Below are positions 11,530-22,696 of a stretch of DNA of 64,000 nucleotides, piece after piece. Each line of letters starts with the position of its first letter. The first letter of the stretch is position 1. The notes under the pieces are model-generated. The model worked only from the letters and a program-made list of their open reading frames with translations, searched no databases and was not told the DNA's origin. The position numbers and the translations under genes are program-made. Where the stretch lies: the NCBI GenBank assembly GCA_013396525.1, contig VWYX01000012.1:1759233-1823232 (forward strand), written 5' to 3'. The stretch comes from Chaetorhynchus papuensis (lineage: Eukaryota > Chordata > Aves > Passeriformes > Rhipiduridae).

Positions 11530-14148
11530 TGACAGCCCTGCTAAATTTGGATTGTTCTGCCCCTAGAAACTCTGTGGTGTGTGTTGTATGATGGCATTTT
11601 GGGGTCTCTGCCAGGGTACAGGGCAGCACCAGGCTTGATATCAGAACATTGTGCAGAGCACTTAGTTTGGGGGCCTTAAACTACAAAACAGCACATTAAT
11701 AGCAGAGAATTCAGTTTGTGTGCTGCATTCCCCTCACCGGGAGATTGTTGAACTATGATTGCTACTGCTTTCATAATAGAGTGTATTTATAAAAGAAATA
11801 CTTTGTATGGTTACAATTTGACTGCTCTAAATCAGCTTTCATAAGCTGAGAGTAGAGAACCGCTCAATATCCACTGCTGATACTCGATTTTATACTTTAT
11901 TGGCTTTGCCTTACTCTCTGAGTCACCAGTCTTTCAGCTCTGCTTGGAGTTACCCACAGACACATGCAGGTTCAAAATTAAAGGATCTTCCAGATTTTTG
12001 TAAACTGGGGGATTTACTTTTTCTAGGTACAGGTGGAAGTATTCTGGTCTTTCATAAAGTGCCATTACTAATTATGGATGGTGTGATTAATTTCCTTTTG
12101 AAGGGACATGTTTGTGATTTGGGGTTGGATTTTTTTGTTTGTATTAGTTTTTACATTTTACTGCAGGTTATGCTAAAGCCTTGTTTTACAGCAAGCGTCA
12201 GAAAACATCTGGTAAAATTCAGCCTGTTTGTGCTGACTCATTCTCTACATTATTGTACCTGTGGATGCTAAGAAAGGAAACATGAAAAAGAAAGATAAGA
12301 TTCAGTTTGCAGATGCTTATATTGATCATGACTGATAAAATCTTGTATTAAAAGGCTTTCATGGTATTTTATTTTTAAACTTGGTGGCACATCTCCATCT
12401 CTCTTATGAGATCTAAATTAATCTACTTATTAGGGGGTTTAGAAAAATGCGAGTTACATTACAGAAATAATTGTATGCCTCTGGTATTTATTTTTCTCAT
12501 TACCAAATGTATCTCAAACACAGTAATACTGTACCACAGGAACATAGGTAGTTCCTGATGTTTTTATCCCCAGGGAGCTTGACTATTAACCTAGATGCCT
12601 GGCTACTTAAAATGTGGAGGGGGAGAAAGGGATTTGAGACACAAACCCATAGTTTAAAATTCTTTATAAATAAGAAGGTTGCAATTAACAATACACACTT
12701 TTAATAGGCTCCTAAATGTCTTGGGGTTATATAACTAGCTCTACTCTGATGTGTAAGTACCTCTCAAATAATTAAAAATGTAGTTATAGGTACAATCTCT
12801 CACTCTTCCAAATAAGCTTTTTTTTCCTCCCCTGCCTACTTTTTTTTATTTTCCTTCATGTAGCAACTTTGTCAGTAGAGTTCAGCAGGCATGTTATTTG
12901 TGTTTCAGAGAAGAAATTATTTAGGGAAACTAGTTTAAAGAAATGGGTTCTGCAATTAGAAATGAAAGATTTGTATTTCATTCCATCCTAGTTTTTGAAG
13001 TTCTCTGTTGTCGTTGTACACTTCCATGTGTAAATTGCTTTGATATGTTTGGGCTAAGATTCATGTCAACCCTTTAAATCCATTTCAGAAAAGTGTCTCA
13101 GGTTTTGTGAAAGACAACTTGTCAGGTTGCCACTGCCCTGAAACTAGGATTTGATTTACGGAGCGTCTTTATGAACCAATTCACATTAATTAATCACTGG
13201 AAAATATCTTCATGAATACTTGATGCATTCATGTTTAACACTTAGTTTAACAAAACCTTATGGAAATAAGCAATATCCTGAATATCATAGTGGTGGTGTG
13301 TTAACATTAAGCCATTGCTAAAAGCACATGAATTGCTGGGGTTTTTCTGAGGTTCAGTGCTCAGTTTATGCCTGTGAAGGACCATTATCTTGTACCTTGA
13401 AGGAACTGCCCTTTACACCAGAGTGTGTAACTTGCTGTTTCAGACCTTTGCAGGGTAAGGAAGGCAGGCTCAGTCTTCTTGGTTTTGAATGGCAAAGGAT
13501 AAGTTATTTTGGGACAAGCTTAAATATGTGCACTAATGAGATAGTTACAGCAAGGCCCCTTAATTATTAAGAAATATGCTGACCTGAAGTAATTGTATTT
13601 TTAGTAACAGGAGACTGTTATATAATGATTATATAAGCAAACATTTTTATTTTAATTTCTTTCATATTCTTCAGTGACTTATTTTTATGTAAAGAGGACC
13701 TTACAGGGCTACTTCAACCCCTTCCTCCTTTTTCTTACTGATTTGCTATGCTACTTAATGGGAAACTCTTAGAACCTCCAAAAAGTCTTAACAGCAATGC
13801 AGAAAACCTAATAAGGTTATTCTCTCTGCTTTCTTTGTAATACTAACAAAAAATTATGGGAGACCAATTAGAGTTTGATCCCTTCTCACACCCTGGGGTG
13901 ATCCTTTTGGCATCAGTGGTGTCTATTTAGCCTTGAGCATTAGAAGCGAATTCTGAAAAGCATTCATATCAGCAGAGATATGCCTCTCCTCACACATCTT
14001 CGTTATTTCAGTGTGTAGGTATTGCTATGTAATAGGCATCAAAGCCTAGAAGGTTATTTATCTGAAATGCAGGCATGGATCTGTTCAGACTGCAACATTC
14101 ACCGTATACGGTATGTATGACATGTGAATATTTCATAGTGGAAGTGGC
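11530..14148. other. Unique AT-rich sequence, no gene seen
   Basis: The longest open frame (11900-12271, plus strand, 123 codons) is hydrophobic, has no recognisable domain and looks like chance. A perfect 12-bp palindrome, ACCGTATACGGT, lies at 14101-14112. No exon, RNA gene or transposon is recognised. Confidence 0.5.
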
Positions 14149-14218
14149 GTTTTGGTGGTGGTTTGTTTGATTTTTTTTGTGGGTTTTGGTGGGTTGTTTC
14201 CCTTTGTTTTGTTTTTTA
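14149..14218. repeat. G/T-rich tract
   Basis: About 70 bp are almost entirely G and T, interrupted by one A and a short CCC, and are followed by an A-rich run. It resembles the other G/T tracts of the window and may be decayed simple repeat. Confidence 0.75.
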
Positions 14219-17200
14219 ATGAAAAAAAACCCTATATAACATAATGTACATTTAATAAATTACCCCTGTAGTCAGATTTGGTGAGTGATACACCTGAACT
14301 TCCATCATTCCATAGAAAAATCAGCAAGTGCGTGTCATGTTATTGCTGATGTTTGCTCCTTGCTCACTGTATATGTGTAACACTTAAGAGCATAATTTAA
14401 ATTTATAAGCAACAGTTTCAGGGCTAGGATACACTAAAACAAATAGAATCCATGCCAAATCGCAGCACATGTGCATGTAGCTAGAAAAGATAAGTTTTAA
14501 CCCCTGGCAGGTTGCTTAGAAATCCAAGTGACTTTTGGGCAAACTTTTTAACTGTCATTCATTGTGAGAGGTGTCCTTCATTTTGGAGCTATTTTTACCT
14601 CTGGCCCACATATACTCGAAGCTGGCTCACTGTGGCTATTGTAATTATTTAGGGGAGGAAAAACTGAATCATGAGGCTGAAAAGTTCTAAAGTATTATTG
14701 TTGGGAAAGAACAATATTAGTGCATCAGTTAGAAATGTTTTGGGTTAATAAGCTTTTCTCATTAGATTGCTTTCTCTCTTCAAACACTGGCTTTAACAGC
14801 TTAAAGTTTATAAATGGTAATAGAGCTAAAGTTCTGCTCACTCAATGAAGAATATATTTGAATTCTGACTCTGTACTAATGTTTTACTGTATGAGTCCCT
14901 TTTATATTAATTTCCAGTAACTGTACTTTCAGTTTCAAAATTGAAACTTGAAAAATTGTGGCAAAATGTAGTCTGCAAGTAAGTTCTGAGTATAATACAG
15001 TTGGCATCAAATTGCTATTTATGTATGAAGAGCAAACATTCTGTAAATGAGTTTTTCTTAATTGGTTTTCGCCAAATTGATATATGGTTGAGTTAACTAA
15101 TCTGTCATCTATCCCTAAGCAGTACAACTTCAGTTGTATTCAGTCTTTTCTAGTATATGTGAGTATGTATATGCTTGTTCTTTTTAAACTTTTGGTAGAA
15201 AAATAACATATAGGGGAAAATGTACATTTACATTTGCATGGCACCAATTTGAATATTTAATTGAACTCCTTTGTTCAAGACCATGGGTTCTGTGTGAAAT
15301 TTCTGCCCCCCAATTTCTGCTCTATTTTTTTTTTCTCTTCTACAAAAATAAACATCTGCATTATGTGTTAGTAAACGCATAATTTGGCAACTCGGTGTGA
15401 GTGAATACTATGCATTTATTTCTAGAGAAGGTTGCTCTAGAAAGTTTCAGTCAATGAACAGGTTCAACTGCTCACAATACATAACTCCTCTAAGTATATA
15501 TGGCTAAATTTTTCTGTGCGGTATATGAATGTCCAAAGGCATAACTCTATCCTGAAAACATTAGAATCTGTGATTTGAGGTGTATTTTTCCCCAAGAAAT
15601 GTCTTCCCAGCATTCACTGTCAGGAACAGAGTATATGGTAGAAGTATTTGTGAAACTCAGGTGAAATATCAAGACTCTCCAAGCTGCTTCTGGTTCCCTG
15701 GTTGGCTAAAACAAATATGGATTGGCATGTCTGGCTGGATCTGAAGGATCTGAGCTCCCTCAGCTGTGACCTTCAGAAAAATGTAGCAAGGAAATGCTCC
15801 ATGCATAGCCTGCCTTCACCAGGTAAAGATATTTTGGGGATTTTACAGGCTCTAGGCATTTGCAGGCTCCTAGGAAACACAATATACAGAAAATCCTAAC
15901 ATTTGGGGGGGTAAAAGAAGAATTAATATAGTAATGGGGCACAGTCCATGTATTTTTTGGAATTGTTTGGGCAAAAAGAAGTGGGCAATCATAGCAAGCT
16001 AGAATTTGTGGACTGATGAAAGGAGCTGCAATCCCAGGTTGCAGATGGTCGTGATTCCCATTTGTGTTTACTGCAGCTAATGGAGGTGGACTCAGTGGCG
16101 ATACTGTTCAACTGCAGCCTAGTGTTGGTCAAGTTAATAAAAGTCATTATTTTATTCATTATTTGACTTGCAGATAATGATTTGCAACTATAGTAACTCC
16201 CAGAAAAGGAGTTACCACCAGCAAAGGAGCTCCCAACCAATGCAAAGGAGCAGGAAAAAGTGTGAGAATTGTGTGGTTGATCTAGTGAGAAACTGACACT
16301 TACACCCATATGGGATAAATTACTTCACTCATCTAAAAACCACTGTGCAAAGAACAAGGTTGAATGGAAAGGGTGCTTGTATAATAATAAAAGCTGAAAC
16401 CACTTTGCACTTCCATTTACTAACAGATATATGTATGTCTTCTTTAGTGGTAGGTGTGTACATACATTTTTTTTGCTGGCCAGAGAAACAGAAGCAGCTT
16501 GAAGAGTTGTGTGATGGCCTTTGTATCTGGTGGTTCTGAAAAATAGCAAGGTAGAATGTTATTTACCTAGCTAATATAGGTAAACAAACAAACAGATAAT
16601 CAACTTAAATTCCTGATCTAAGTGTGTCCTGTTATTTGAACAGAACATTCTAACTCCAGAAAAGAGACACCATCCTGACAAAAATGTGACAGTTTCCTCT
16701 ATTTAATGATAGGTAATGCTGTAAATATGTTTTCCTGTATCAAAGGGAACACGTCATTTTCTCTGCTGTGCAGCATTATGAATGGCATTTAGTTTAAAGC
16801 TTTCTGTCTTTTGTAACATTCTCAAGTGATTTAATTTGCTTAGTGCAAAGTGAGAGATACTATCATGACAGAAAGTTGCATACTTAAGTGGCAGATTTCT
16901 TCTTGCACTGAGGTCTCAACGGGGATTTTGGAAGAGAGTTCCAAAATATTCTGTTTCATGTAAAATAACACCATTTGTAATCACCGGTGTTGAGTTAAAT
17001 TATGTAATCAGAAGTAAAGGTCAGTCACTGTGTATTTTATTTCCATGATGCAAATGGTGAAGTTAGTACTGTGGTAAGCCTTGTCAGAGAAGTGACTCTG
17101 CAGAACCATGAAAAACGTGCTGAAACATCAGGGACAGGCGGTAGCAACTGAATAACTTCAACCCATTCTTGGACCAATTTTCTTCCTTTTCTGTTCTCCT

Positions 17201-19704
17201 TTTTCCTCACAGTACCTGATTTTTTTAATGAAAGAAATTCTTTCCCTGGTGTCAGTCTTGGGAAGCTGTTGAAAATAGGAGCATTTAAAAAAACTATGTT
17301 TTATTGTTAAATGTGGGGAGATGGTGTTTCTTGTAGCCTTAGCTCTCATTAAAGGGGAGGGTTTATGCTTGCTTGCTGCTCTTTCTCCTTTTTCTAGCAG
17401 GAAAACAGCCAAAGCCAAGGCAGATGTATGCATGTAGGTTGATATTCCTCTTAAGTTTACTGGAGTAATTCCTGATATTCATTGTAAAACAGAGTAAGAA
17501 GCAAGGCTACAACATGTATAGGACATGATTTCAGTAAGTATAAGCTATTCTGTAGTTCAAGGAATGATGAAGGAAATCAACCCTTTTGTTGATGGATAAC
17601 TTCTCACATGCTGGGAGGAATTTCTAATGGTACTTGAGTATCTGAAGGGTCCTTTACTGTCCCTATAAACATAAACATGTGCACCTCCTATGTCCTGTGT
17701 GCCTGTTATTGAATATAGTATTTGTGGTTGACTTATGACAACCTGTAGATTCAGAAAAAGTGCTTCTGTGAACGCTTTAAATTCTTGCAGCATTGGAAAT
17801 GGAAGGCTGTTGTGTTATAAAGTATTCAAACTGTCCTTCTCAAAATGCTCTTCTGTTGTTTCAAATGGCTCTGCTATTCTGTGTGTCTTCAAATGCATGT
17901 TGGTGTTTCTGTATGTTTCAGCATCCAATGGAAAGAGAGTTACCTAGTAATTACCCAGTGGTATTTATTCTTCTGTCTAAAAAGGAATTTTTGAATGTGA
18001 TAAAGCTTTGGATTGATTCAGGTCATTAGTATTTAAGTTTTATTAAATAGTATTTTAATATTTTAAGAGTACAGAACATATTTTTTAGCATAAATGTTCA
18101 TGCTTGTTTTCTGAAATGTCAAATATCTGTGCCACTCTGGGGGAAAAGAAATCAAATTTCTATTAAGATATGCTGAATGAGTGTCCCTGTTCCCAAGCAA
18201 CGCCCTTCGCTGGTGTTTGCATTACTTTAGTCTGTTTCTAAGAGACAGTCATGCACACATTGATTGCAAGTACATGTATGACAAAATGTTTTCATTAGTG
18301 TGCTCACAGAATTTCACATTTGATGTGATGGGAAACAGCACTTTCCATTACATACATGCTGCTTTCCTTTTCCCTTAACACCCACTGCAGAGGAGGCACA
18401 CCTGGAGCGAAACTGCTCTTACCTGTACATACACTGTTATATTCAGTATAATAATTCTCCTTCCCTCCTCTCCACACCACCCATTCTATGTGTCCTTTTG
18501 TTCTTCTGCTTCTGTTTTCTGCAATAATGTGTCCAAATTATGCAGTGGGGCCTGCCTGTATTGACCACTACATCCCCTTGAAGGTTTGGAGATTGTCAGA
18601 GGTTTGTCTGTGCTCAATTGAAAGAGAATTCACCTCTGCGCCTAAGGATGCTCATGGATAACTGCTGAGGTACATCTTGCTGGATGCTGCTGCAGTACAT
18701 CTTGCAATATTCTGAAATGAAGGAACCCTGAAAGACAACATATGGCTTTATTGCATTTTTGTTGAGTATTTTTAAGCTATATTTTGACTCTGTTCTCATA
18801 TGTATTCCTAAAGCCCCCCAAGCCTCCTTCAGTCCTTGATCAACAAAGCTTTGTAGATTTTGTGTCTATGGCTTGAGAAGACATTCCCTCTATCAATGAC
18901 AGGATCTTTTAGAACACTCATCTGCCACTGTCATGAATTCCAGTCACTGAAATACAGAAACTTATGTATTTCAGCAGTGCCTGCAAATCAAGGGTACAAG
19001 AGTGGAGTTGTGCATTTCAGCAATGACATCTCTGTGCACGTGCAGCTTCCTGGGATTGCCAGAAACACAATTTCAAGTTCACCATTCTGAATTTGAAAGA
19101 TCTGGGATATGAGCATAGCCAGTTATTTGTGTTCAGAGGTTTCATGTTCAGGTTTACAAAGAGAAAGTAGCCTTCCATGTAGGATAGGGGCCATAACTGG
19201 GGAGTCAGAGTTCATGGGGTTTGCCACTGTGTTGCATATGGAAGTGCAGGGTTTAACATACTTGTACATCCTTCCACTTGACTGGCAGAAGAAACACTTC
19301 CTTAGATGTAAACAGAGAAAAATCCTTAGTCAGAAAAGACTAAGCATAGAAGATTAAACATGAGCCTAGCTAAAAACAAACTTGTCTCTTAAAGCAAATC
19401 TAAAGACGTGTAAACAGAGGTATTGGCCAAAAAAGATCCATGAAAATAGTCCTTCGTGTACCCCACCTCCCTCAAGCAGTAAGAATTGTCCTGAGGAAGT
19501 GAAAGATAGTTTGTTAAGCTCTTGTCTCTAAGTATTCAGAGTAAATACTTTTTCTCTGATTCTTGTGATAGGGTTGCCCATTGTGTAAATTAATGAAAGA
19601 ATTCAAATTATATTATACCTTGCTAGAAGACAAAAATAAATATGGACCAGAAAACATAATAGTAGTGTTGGAATTAAATCTGAATATCCTGGAAATGCAG
19701 ATGG
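14219..19704. other. Unique AT-rich sequence, no gene seen
   Basis: Open frames near 15700-15900, 15989-16309, 17158-17433 and 17735-18029 are short, mutually overlapping and without recognisable domains. A 10-bp direct repeat (GTACATCTTG) occurs twice about 30 bp apart near 18670-18702. Nothing is supportable as a gene. Confidence 0.5.
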
Positions 19705-19722
19705 ACTCTACAGCTGTAGAGT
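19705..19722. repeat. Perfect 18-bp palindrome centred on an E-box
   Basis: ACTCTACAGCTGTAGAGT equals its own reverse complement, and its centre CAGCTG is a canonical bHLH E-box. The palindrome is seen directly; any protein binding is inference. A perfect palindrome this long is somewhat unlikely by chance in 64 kb. Confidence 0.6.
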
Positions 19723-20703
19723 AGTGCAGGGTAAGGAGAAGGAAAGATAGCTGGCTACAGGAGAAAGACTAAATGTTACCTCTGAGTTCATACAAAGTTA
19801 GCTAAACCAAAATCAGTTACCTACCAGTACAGTGTAAAAATGAAAAGCCTTTCAGGTTTAGGGGGGAAAAAAAAAAAAAAAGGTAAAAATCTTGTCTTTT
19901 TTTCTTGCCCATCTCTGCACGCTTTCAGCTGAGTGGGAATAATTTTTTCTTAATCCTGAACACCCAAATATTGGCTGTTTAGCAGCTACAGGCCGAGTTC
20001 CACACTGCAGCCCTGGCTTCCCTTGAACAGGGATCCACTTTCACATCCTGCTACGCTTTAAGTGCTCAGTGTCACCAGCAAGATTTCAAGGGCTTCAGGT
20101 TCGGCTCTCAGCCTCTGTCTGTAAAAGCTGTTCCATAGTTTTGCTGTCAATGATAACAGTTTTCAGAGGACAATTTTCAGGAATGAAAAATGCCTGCTTT
20201 TTCTTCCCTAGATAGTGGTCTTTATTTGGAATGTATTTCTTTCATAGTGTTGATATTTAATTACAAATATTAATCCCTTGTGGGTGTATACTATAGAGCA
20301 AAATTTTAGTTACTCCTGTTGATATTATTAAGAAATAGCTCTATTGGAGAAACAGTTAAAGGATTTGAGCTTGTTTTTCTGCTTTCTTTTGTATGAAAAT
20401 CATAACCCTGATTTTCTTCTTTCTCAGTTCCTTCTGTGACAGAAAAATTAGAAAGACTGGGCTTAGGGATTCGTCCAATGCTTTCTCAGTCGTGGGCATT
20501 CACTTTAAGTGTTAAGATGTAGAGGAACTGATTTAATTTCATACATAGGTGGTTTTAAATTTGCCAAATCTGAACCTTATAGCATATGGTCCTCAACTCC
20601 TGTGTAGACCTAATTGATATTTGACATTTATGGCAGGCAGGGTTCCTGCATCCACCCAGCAGTGTGGAGTACCAGCTGTTATTGTGGATTTACTGTTGGG
20701 GGC
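19723..20703. other. Unique sequence, no gene seen
   Basis: Contains an A15 run after G6 at 19861-19881. A moderately GC-richer patch at about 19990-20130, with three CpGs, may be an eroded ancient repeat, but I cannot assign a family. Confidence 0.45.
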
Positions 20704-20860
20704 TTTGAGGAAGGAGAGGAAGAGGAGAAGGGGTTGAAGATGTGGTTTGCTGTGGGGTGTTTTTTTTTGTTTGCTTGTTTTGTTTGGGTTTTGTTTTGGG
20801 GTGGCTTTTTGTTTGTTTGTTTTTTGGGGGGGTTGTTTTGTTGTGGTTTTTTTTTGTCTT
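20704..20860. repeat. Purine run joined to a long G/T-only tract
   Basis: About 37 bases of mostly A/G (20704-20740) are followed by about 120 bases consisting almost only of G and T, including G-runs of 4 to 7. It is the largest low-complexity block in the window. The Phe/Gly/Cys/Leu/Val-rich frames across it are artefacts. The G-runs could form quadruplex structures, which is inference. Confidence 0.85.
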
Positions 20861-22332
20861 GAGTATTATATTATTTGGCTTCTTAGGAATAGATAATGGC
20901 CAATATCTTTTTAGGTGGATTTGAAGAGTCTTTTTGAAGGGGGGAAAAAGTTAGAATGGAATTAAACATTACTACAACATTATTTACAACTAAAGAAATA
21001 CCTTTACTGAGATATTTAAAGAAATTAATTTTAGACCTAAATTTAATATATAACGTGCAAATTTAGGCATGCAGCTAAGGATAAATGAGTAAGAAGACAT
21101 GAGTAATAGGCATACGAATAGATGTATTTGCAGATATTGCTTCAAAGAAATTAATAAAAATGAGAATAGCAGCAGCTACAGTCTTTAACAGTTGTCTTCT
21201 CCCCCACCCTGTTTCCTTTTCTTCCTTGACTGTAAGGGGGAGAGGAGATGAGTCCAGTGGTGTAGCTCCCCTCCCATACATTACACTCATGTATGTATCA
21301 TCACTGCTCTGCCTATTTTCTTTATGGCATAGGGTAATAAATATACAAGAAATGGGGAGGCAGGGGTTACTCTCCCAGTCTTTAAAGAAGTTTTTTTTCT
21401 CTCTCTCGCGTTTGAAAAATTTCCTTTTGTTTCTCTGTTCTGTGCCATTTCCAAATATGCAATGCCTTGCCACCTTTGTCCCAGTAATAACTGTGATCAT
21501 TGTACTGTTTTATATACTAAGGGCTGAATAATAATGAAAAAAGCTTTTTTTCTCCAAAGTGAAGCAGCTCTCTGTTAATACGTCGTGATATTTTATAGTT
21601 ATAAATAGCATATTAGCTGTATGTGCAAGGACTGACCTCTGAACTATTTCTTCCCAAAGCCAGTGAAAATGTCTTTTTCTCATGAAGAAAGTTGCTATGC
21701 AAAATGAGAGATCAAACAAATTAATTTAAAAGGCAAGTGACACATCTGGAGAGAGAGACATTTAGTCATTCATTTCATGAATCAGAAGTACAGACAGCTG
21801 GTTTTGAAATATTTTTTGCAAAATATCTAAATATACTCAGATAAAAGCAGTCAGAGAATGCAATTTACCTGGTAAAGCTAAGGAGAGGGAAATATGGGGA
21901 TTTATTGTGGAGTTACAGTCAGCCTGCTCACTTAGACAGGCTGGCTCCCTCTGCTCTCAGATGTGGAGTGTCACTGGAGAAAGGAGAAATCTTGTGAATA
22001 AGAGAGAGGCAGAGCGTTCTTGTGAGTTCTAAAATAACATTTGGAGCCTTGCTTTCTCCTTCATACCTCCTTGCATGGATTCATTTGCTGAGTAAAGGCA
22101 AGAAACCTATCCCTACTCTCCTTCCTCTAATGTCTCAATGTGGTGGAGGAAATACATTGCTTTCTGGGGACTGGGGGTGGCCCGGTGTGTTGCAGCCTTC
22201 CTGGAGACAGCATCCCACCAGGAATGGGCTTCTCAGGGGCCTCAGCAGCTCCCCTAAGCCATGGATGATTTCAGCAAGTGCAGCAGCTTCTCTGCTACAA
22301 GTGATATCAGCTCTTGTGATTCAGCTCTTTGT
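20861..22332. other. Unique sequence, no gene seen
   Basis: Two overlapping open frames on opposite strands (21075-21500 and 21160-21531) are the longest here and neither shows a known domain. Opposed frames of similar length in one place are typical of chance absence of stops. The frame starting at 22022 runs into the LTR and is spurious. Confidence 0.5.
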
Positions 22333-22337
22333 GAAAT
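22333..22337. repeat. Target-site duplication, left copy (GAAAT)
   Basis: GAAAT directly abuts the LTR and is repeated at 22692-22696 on the other side. A 5-bp duplication is within the 4-6 bp range made by retroviral integrases. Confidence 0.65.
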
Positions 22338-22402
22338 CACCCAAGGCCAACTCGGGGACAGAGAGACGAGGGGGCTGCGTATGGCAGTTCCACAGGGGAG
22401 CC

Positions 22403-22408
22403 TTTATT
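22403..22408 (-). terminator. LTR polyadenylation signal AATAAA
   Basis: TTTATT on the plus strand is AATAAA on the LTR strand. It lies about 65 bp before the LTR's 3' edge and downstream of the TATA-like box, as expected for the R region. Confidence 0.65.
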
Positions 22409-22478
22409 GTCCAGCTGCCCTTGGGAAGGGGAGGCCAGGGACGTCAGCTCCCTGAAGCCCAAAGGCCAAGACAGGGGT

Positions 22479-22486
22479 CTTTTATG
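22479..22486 (-). promoter_or_regulatory. LTR TATA-like box
   Basis: ATAAAAGA on the minus strand would place transcription start about 25-30 bp further, near plus position 22450-22455. It is the only TATA-like element in the LTR. Confidence 0.6.
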
Positions 22487-22691
22487 GGAAAGGCAGGGGT
22501 GGGGTAGAAACCACTTAGTCAACAGGGTACAAGGTATTACCACAGAGCAGCAAGGCATGCTGGGGGTGGTTCTTTTGGTCATCATAACCCAGAGAGAGAG
22601 GTTTCTTATCTCTGAGTCCTTTTGCCCTCAGGCTTCTCTTCTCCAAGGAAGTGCAGAGGGCTCCTGAGCCAAGGGCTCACAGCCCACCACA

Positions 22692-22696
22692 GAAAT
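22692..22696. repeat. Target-site duplication, right copy (GAAAT)
   Basis: Exact partner of 22333-22337 at the start-side edge of the LTR. Confidence 0.65.

Larger units (their letters stand above)
22338..22691 (-). mobile_element. Solo retroviral LTR (endogenous retrovirus)
   Basis: On the minus strand this 354-bp segment begins with TGTGGTGGGCT. It carries a TATA-like ATAAAAGA (plus 22479-22486) and, about 75 bp further on, an AATAAA polyadenylation signal (plus 22403-22408). That is the U3-R-U5 order and spacing of an LTR. It is flanked by exact 5-bp repeats (GAAAT). No primer-binding site, polypurine tract or internal coding region adjoins either edge, so it is a solo LTR left by recombination between two LTRs. 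With this boundary the 3' end reads CTTGGGTG rather than the usual CA, so the terminus may be mutated or misplaced by a few bases. The ERV class is undetermined. Confidence 0.8.

Noticed and set aside
11900..12271. 123-codon plus-strand frame
   Set aside because: Hydrophobic and without motif; the length is expected occasionally by chance in 64 kb.
20614..20924. Phe/Gly/Val-rich apparent membrane protein frames
   Set aside because: Translation of the G/T tract; not a real transmembrane protein.
21075..21531. Two opposed frames of 141 and 123 codons
   Set aside because: Same segment open on both strands, no known domain and a low-complexity Lys/Phe section; one at most could be real and neither has support.
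22022..22507. 161-codon plus-strand frame, the longest in the window
   Set aside because: Its second half is the antisense of the solo LTR and its first half has no domain; a spurious fusion.
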